A stretch of DNA of 64,000 bases from Gyrodactylus bullatarudis (taxonomy: Eukaryota > Platyhelminthes > Monogenea > Gyrodactylidea > Gyrodactylidae). A model generated the notes under the pieces. The model saw only the letters and a list, made by a program, of their open reading frames with translations, was not told where the DNA came from and made no database searches. Both the position numbers and the translations under genes were made by a program. The stretch covers positions 231,117 through 295,116 of the forward strand of contig SSNU01000026.1 of assembly GCA_012064415.1 (NCBI GenBank). The letters run 5' to 3'. The first letter of the stretch is position 1, and each line of letters opens with the position of its first letter. Shown piece after piece: positions 57,215 to 64,000 of the stretch.

Positions 57215-58454
57215 GAGATTCTAAATTTTTAACTAAACCCCATATACAGTACATAAATAAAGCTTTAGTACAGATGAAAATAAATAAATTCTTTCACAGA
57301 TATATTTTTAAGACAACAGTTGCCTGATTTCCTCAACAATATTTTCAGCTTGCTGACTCGAAGTCATCCCTACCTTTTTATTCCTTGAAGCATGATACTA
57401 TTTTATTATTATTTTCAATTGTATACTAATGAGTAGGTATTCGAATCAAATATTTTATTTTTTAGCTCACCAAATAAGAAAGTTATGTCTATTTTAATTT
57501 TTGTTAGAAAACAAAATGAGTTGATTGAACAGATCAGAAAAAAATCATTATCGATTTTTATCGTGAACGAAAACATAGTTGACCCTCTCTTGAACCTTGC
57601 TCTACAGAAGTTAATAGAGGATAATTATAATTACGGCGTGTGAAAAATTGAAAACTAATGAGTGAATTATAACTGTAATTGAAAAAAATCTATCAAGAAG
57701 AGATTTTTCAAAATTTTATTTGTATCGGAGCTTAACTCTATATCTCATCTTTAGGACTTTTACTGTACCATGCTTTAATAAAGTATTAATACCTTTTCTT
57801 CAAAATAAGTTTAAGACTTTACAACTCTGAATCCTGATGCCTTATTAAAAAAACCAATTTTTCTAAATGGTTTTCAGAACTGGTTAATAATATTTTTAAG
57901 AGGTTTTTAGGCTCAAGTAATTACTGATCATAATAATGCAAGAGACCCAAGAATCTCTTATTAAGATTGACTAAAAATGTTTTTATAAGATTTTAATACT
58001 TTATCTCGAATTTATCAAAAGAATCTGATACAAACTAATAAATAAGTAAACTGAATTAAAATATGAAAGATAAATTAGATAAAAGATGTATCACGAGGTA
58101 TCAGAAATTTAAGTCCTCACATAAATAAATACGTAGGCCAAATTTGACACTCTCTACCAATTATTCATTTTGAGTGAACTTATCTAAGAGTAGTACAAAG
58201 AACTTATATTAATCGCATTCTGTTTGGTTTACGCCTGTTACCTCAAGTATGAACTAATTAGTCAATATATCCTGTTTGTTGGAGAACCGCTCTTCATCTA
58301 AAGATGTTTATCCGAATACACAAGTATTTTCAGAATTGAAAGCCAAGTTTGAAAATTTATTTAGAAATACTCCAACATTTCTGTAAGAGACAGTGGATTT
58401 TTTGTATCTTTTAAAATCAATTTTCTTCATATTGTCGGTATGGCTTAGTGTATA
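57215..58454. other. Intergenic DNA
   Basis: No gene seen. The segment 57768-57890 (TAATAAAGTATTAATACC, CTGATGCCTTATT, AAATGGTTTTCAGAACTGG) repeats 48048-48140. Confidence 0.45.
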
Positions 58455-59135
58455 AAGCTAATTGATATGAAATTGGAAATCTATGATTTTTACAGAAATC
58501 TCGATATTTTCATCAAGAATTCGAATTTTCTGGAATCCTACTCATGTTGCCCACTTTCACCTGTTGAAGAAAATAATTCTGAAAAAAATATGGCCATTTT
58601 TCAAATTTCGATTTGGCTCCAAAATCCCATTTTTTCAAACTTTGAACCGAAAATTTTTAATGATTTGAAAGTGAGAGTGTGATCAAGAGTTTTTCAAGAT
58701 CAAGATTAAACAAGAAAATAAATTCATTTGATTCAGATCATATGCATAATCATATCATCATTCGGGAGATGAATTTCAATTTTTTTATAGATTTCAATCA
58801 ATGAAATTTCGATAATTCGAAATCTCTCAAAAATGGGGTAGCTGTCGATAACTTGACGGTGCTAATCAGCTTTCTTGTCTAATCTTGATCCTGAAAACCT
58901 TTTTTTTGATCACTCTCCCACTTTCAAATCAACAAAAATTTTCAGCTCTAAGTTCGAATAAATGGGAATTTGAAAAATGACCATATTTTCCATTAAGAAA
59001 ATTTTTTTCAGAACTATTTTCTTCAACAGGTGAAAGTGGGCAACATGAGTAGGATTCCAGAAAATTCGAATTCTTGATGAAAATATCGAGATTTCTGTAA
59101 AAATCATAGATTCCCAACTTCATATCAACCAACTT
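58455..59135. mobile_element. Palindromic MITE, subfamily B (681 bp), best-preserved copy
   Basis: TA flanks both ends. Left AAGCTAATTGATATGAAATT, then TCATCAAGAATTCGAATTTT and ACTCATGTTGCCCACTTTCA; the right arm mirrors all of these (TGAAAGTGGGCAACATGAGT; CTTCATATCAACCAACTT). The same 30-residue peptide can be read inward from both ends, which is simply the palindrome. Confidence 0.85.
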
Positions 59136-59137
59136 TA

Positions 59138-62100
59138 AATTAAAGAAATTTCACCCCAAGTTCAAGTATTTACTCCCACAACTATTTTGAGAATTTCTAC
59201 CTTTGTTCCCTGAGAATAGATTTTAACATATTTAGAATCTTCTGCTTTGATAATTGTAATGTTGATTGTTTTAAAAATTGATCTATTACGTACCCTATAC
59301 GTTACCCTGTTCCTTTATATTAGGGTATCTTTCGATATTCCACAAATATTTTAGTTTTCTGATTTTCAGCTCAACACCCAGCTCCCTTATTCTTTCAGCT
59401 GTTCATTCGGCTGTTTATGAAAGAGGAAAACTTTTCCGTGAATTATTTCTCTCAGGAGATAATTCTTTATTGTTGTACCATTCTAAGAGGGACCAATTTA
59501 AAGGAGAAACGTAGAGTTTTCTCCTGGGAAACGAATTTCTACCAAGCAAAACTCACCCCTGTGTCCTACTCATCCCAGCTTTAAATACGAGAAATCTTTG
59601 CCAAAATCCATTGAAATTCTCTCTTTTATCACATCGTTTCACCAATGTAACACAATGGAAGACGTAAATCTTCCCCCTCTCATGAAAAGCAATAGGCCAA
59701 GGGGACTCAACTAGACTAAACTAACTAACCATCAACATTCAACTGTTCAAGTGAAGGAATAAAGAAAGTGAATATTTCAATTAGTTTATTTTTTATTCAT
59801 CAGAAATTCTAAATAATATAATGAAGAAATAATGAAATTGCTTTGAAAAATCTTCTTCTACTTGTAATGAATACAAGTAGCATTCAAATTGACACACGTG
59901 TCGGGACTCCAACTGGATGCTCAACCATTTTTGACCCAAATAATTTTTATTATTCACAAAAATAGAAGCTTTGTAACCTAACCAAAATAATCACAATGAT
60001 TTTGAATCTGATTTCTTTTTTGAAAGCCGATTTATCATTAACTATTTATCTTCTGAATTATGAGGGATTTTAATATTTTTTTCACTTGATGTTTCAGAAA
60101 TGTAATGATAAATTTTAGAGTCTTAAATTAAGACCTATCAAGTTCATTTTACATCGTTTAATAATTATTATAATAATCTTCTTAGATTGTCAATAACGTT
60201 GTTCGTTTGCTACCTGACTTGATGTTGTCTTCTGTCTTGTATTGGTCTATCTGTTTTTGACTGTTGAAAGAGTTTTTTCTTGTTATAATCATACTTTGAA
60301 GTAGGCCAAGTATTTTGAAGAATTATCTTATGGTCTTATTTTGTAGAGAAATTTCTCCTGATTCGATCTGTACCACTGAACCCTATTGAACTCGTTTGTC
60401 CAATGTTAAAAAATTAAATCTGAATTTTGAATTTATATTAAAAAAATGGTTGAATAGATTACACCAAATTGTTTCTTAAAATATATTCAAGTTCTCTTCA
60501 AAGTTCAAAATTAAATATCAAATAAATACCTTGAATATAAAATAACATACAAATTAGTTTTTTAACACATTAAACTAAAATTCTTTTTAAACCTAAAAAC
60601 TTTTAAATCATTTGAATCTTCATAACGATCTGAATTCAAAACTTACCTAGGCTAAGATAAGAATTTTACAAAATTAAACCAGTCCAGAAAAGCGTAAACT
60701 TTTGTGGAAAAACTATTGATTTATTCCTGAATTTAATTACACGGACCTAACAGCTATGCAATCGCGATCATAAAATCATCCTCACAATTTATCTATGACC
60801 AACTTCCATTTTGTTGAGTAATGAGACCATATTCAAATATACACTGGAGGTCACTGAATTACGATATCTCTAACAATGAATGAGTCTGAGAATACTTAAA
60901 ATTTTGGTGCTGGTCTCATTTCCTGTAAATTTTTTCCCTTTTTATTTCCGATGCATTTAGTTCAAATTGCAGAATAAAACAAAAGAAATTATTTGCCTAA
61001 AATCAACGATCCCAACGCATTTATCAAAATTATGTTTAATAAATATAATATAATTTTAAAATACATATAAAAACTATTGAGGATATGAATTTTTTTTCTA
61101 ATTTTCACAATTGAACGGATGTTGTCCTATCAAATCAATCATCCTTTTAGCTCTTACAGCTGTGTACAAGTTTTTTTACCGCTATCAGCCTTATATTGGC
61201 TGACAATATATTTGAAAATGAAACAATACTGCTTACTTTTAAGCTAAAAGTTTCAACACACTGATCAGACGAATTTACAATTAGCAATTATGTTTTTTAT
61301 TCTACCAGTTGGATAAATAAAACTTTTATCAAAGTCACACTTTAATTTATAAATCTACCACAGTCATAAAAAATATTGGTTTCATTTCTAGAGATAGCAC
61401 AATATAAATTTTAGATGGCAAAATATTCAGCGGACTAAAACAATAATTTTAATAAATTTTATTTTAAAGCAATTACTGTATTTATTCCATCTTGAGAGAA
61501 CAGTAAGTAAAAATTTTTAAAAACGTAGAATTCATAGTAAACTTCTTAGAATAGTTCAGTTCCCTTTAACCTTCGATATATTAACCAGCAGACACTTAAT
61601 AATTTTAAAAGCTTTTTTCTTCAGGTCATTTATTTAATTCTTCTACCAAACGTTTAAAAATAAAATTTTCCATATTCTAACGATCGGGAAGAATTCTCAA
61701 ATGTTTTAATTCTCAAATAATGAATTACTTATTCTGGATAATATTAATATTCTAATTAAGTGAAAAAAGAAACTGCTGGTTTGAGAAAACATTGATAGAA
61801 CTGAATATCACTTTAGTCCAGCTTATTAAAGCTACAGTAGTTAATACGAAGATGGGAGTCTATGATAATAAACAAAATCTCATATTTTTTACTCAAAAAA
61901 ATGTGGTCTATTATAAATCTTTCTCTCGTGAATCCTAAGCTATAAATGGTAAATCTAAATTCATAATTCTGGAGGTTTCACTGAATCCTACGAATGCTCA
62001 ATCAAATCCTCATTATTGTATTCAACCAATTCTATAAGTAAAAAACTACTCTGTTTTCTCGATAACTTATCAAGGGAATTTATTCATGCATGGATAAGCT

Positions 62101-64000
62101 CATATGAACTCACCTTCTCATTAGTTCTGTATATATTGGAAAAAAAGTTTTTGTTATCATTTGGAGGGGGGGCGGGGGTTTGGCAGAGGAAATATTAATG
62201 AAATTTCTCCTATCCTAAAAGAATACATTGGTTTCCCTCTGTGTACAACAATGTGTACATTTATTATTATTTCTCTTGTATTTTTGGAAAATTCCTTATT
62301 TAGATAATGTAATATGGAAAGGGAATATGAAATGTACAAATACAAATGAAATAGCGTACGAGATTAAGGATTGTAGGCTACAATTTGTAGCGAATATAAT
62401 CGGCATTGTACAATGAAAAATTAGTGAGAAAGTAGTTTTATACGGTACTGTATTGTGTCTCGTCTCCCCTCACTCCCTCTTTCTCAGAAAGAAATTAAAT
62501 TTTCGTACTTTGATCAAAATGTATTCCCCATTGTTAAATGATTTCTTTCACACTTACTTTTTTCTCTTAGCCAAGAATTGAGCTTGAATAATGAATGAAG
62601 AAGAAATCTGAGTTTTGGGGAATAAAATAAGATCAAGGTATTAATTGGACTTAAATTTCCGAAAAGCTTTTTAAGTAGGCCTCAAATTTTACCGTATGTA
62701 ACAACAGAAACAACTATTTAAAAAAACCAATAAGATTTTCAAAACAGTCAATACATCAGAAAATGTAAAAAGCTTTTGTCTATATTTACATCTAAAGATT
62801 CAGAGATGTGATTCATTTTTTTAGGTGTAGGTTCAAGCCGTATCAGGAGGAAATAAACTGTCAGGTTATTGGCAAAAAAATTATTGGCACCAAAAAAGAT
62901 TCATAAAAAATAATTCTTTGATCGTGAATAGGTTCCGGAGGCTAAGATGAGAGATACTGTTTGGTTGAAAGAAGAAATTTACGAGCTATCAGATGGTCTA
63001 ATTTAAATTGAAAACTATTTTCAACTGTCTCCAGTTAGCACCAAGTCGCATTATTTTTATTAAGTTGATCATCTGGGATCATTATTAGAAAAGATAACCA
63101 TAAAATTACTGATACAAAAATTAATCTGAACATATCATTATAATTTTAAAACAGTAAAAATGGTCGAAAAGTAGGAAGTAAAAGGTCTCCAAATTGTTCA
63201 TAGAAATTACTCGAGTTTTCAATTTCGTACTTTTGTGTATTTTTTCTAATAAATCGAGAATGTCGATTGATGCGTGTATTTTGTAATTTGTAACTTGTCA
63301 GAGCATTTATGTGTACAATAAAATATCAATTTTAGAAAGATCAATTGGCCCCAATCATCATGGACACTGTGTATATTTCTTCCCTCCATCTAATTCTAAT
63401 GTGGGTGGTACACATTCCACTGTTAGAAGAGAGTTGAAGGGGAAATAATGACTATTGTCGTCAAAAATTAAAAACATCACTTTTATTCTCGTTGAGTTTT
63501 TGACAAGGAAGGCTTGTCCTATCTATTTATGCATTTACAAATTATAATTTCATCAATCAAGGTTGCTGGTATGAACAACATCCAGTCTTTACTTCCGATG
63601 AGTAAAAATAACAATCAATAAGCTTACCTTGTGTAGCATAATTTAACCAAGTTAACCAGAAAAGTTCCTCTTTCATGAATTGCATTTTTTAACTGGGTTT
63701 TTTGGCAAACTGATTACGAATCTCCAGGAACATGGAGGTTTTTTGAATCCTGAGTCGATAGGTCGTTAAATTAAGATAATTTTACAATATTCGAAATTAG
63801 AGTTATTCCGCTTCGAAAAGATGAGAAAATTCAGATTGACGAACATCTATAGTAGGGTAATACAAAATTTTATTTTCCCCGAACAATGTTTTATGTCTTA
63901 ATCAAAAATTGATGTTTCGATCACTACTTGGAGGTAATCATATTTGAGAGAATTTCTATCAAAAATGGAACTTTAACATAATCACTGCGACTTTTAATAA
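59138..64000. other. Gene-poor terminal region
   Basis: No coding exon, transposase or RNA gene that I can support. 60186-60250 and 60342-60405 match repeats in two talin introns (23018-23085 and 13752-13815). A G-run (GGAGGGGGGGCGGGGGTTTGG interrupted only by A and C) lies at 62163-62183. Confidence 0.45.

Noticed and set aside
58467..59132. Small reading frames on both strands giving a similar peptide (MIFTEISIFSSRIRIFWNP type)
   Set aside because: They are translations of the two arms of a palindromic MITE; the peptide similarity follows from the inverted repeat. The same holds for frames at 9872-10141 and 3752-3958.
59278..59514. 78-codon frame with hydrophobic start
   Set aside because: No homology, splice or promoter context is convincing; likely chance in AT-rich DNA. 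A possible acceptor near 59370 leads to a short frame that stops.

Overview
This is nuclear DNA of an animal: strongly A+T-rich, with spliceosomal introns, animal-type genes (a talin, a glypican-like protein, eIF4G, a GMP-synthetase homologue, a C2H2 zinc-finger protein) and many short DNA transposons. Several introns are only 24-40 nt long, while others in the same genes are swollen to 0.4-3 kb by inserted palindromic elements. Very small introns are known from dicyemid mesozoans, so a reduced parasitic spiralian is one possibility; I cannot name the species.

Layout: 1-671 (minus) is the 5' part of a divergent glypican-like gene, 135 bp from the start of a 32-exon talin gene (807-26050, plus). 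About 26.1-31.6 kb is intergenic and repeat-rich. A three-finger C2H2 protein lies at 31583-33727. A small Cys/Gly-rich gene lies at 36574-36871. eIF4G (39301-42815, 9 exons) and a full-length GMP-synthetase-like gene (43179-49154, 7 exons) follow head-to-tail 363 bp apart. A dead piggyBac element (49292-51401) sits 137 bp beyond the GMPS-like stop codon, then a 5'-truncated LINE at about 52262-53625. A cluster of tiny two-exon, TATA-driven, Cys-rich genes lies at 54.4-57.2 kb. I see no gene from 57.2 to 64.0 kb.

Most striking points. (1) The GMPS-like protein keeps length and overall alignment, but all three residues aligned to the glutaminase catalytic triad are replaced, and the ATP P-loop and other synthetase motifs are altered, yet the gene is intact: a candidate pseudoenzyme. 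(2) A hammerhead ribozyme with a complete consensus core lies in sense orientation in a talin intron, inside a TTAA-flanked element; a second copy of that element carries the ribozyme with one core change. (3) There is a previously unfamiliar family of tiny Cys-rich proteins sharing a TD-x-CGFFP motif and a conserved phase-2 intron. (4) Full-length palindromic transposons of about 650-750 bp dominate the long introns and intergenic DNA.

The genes do not form a pathway. Talin (integrin adhesion) and the glypican-like protein (cell surface) share a short divergent promoter region; the rest look like unrelated neighbours. Exon borders were assigned by hand from GT/AG sites, reading-frame continuity and remembered family sequence, without transcripts.
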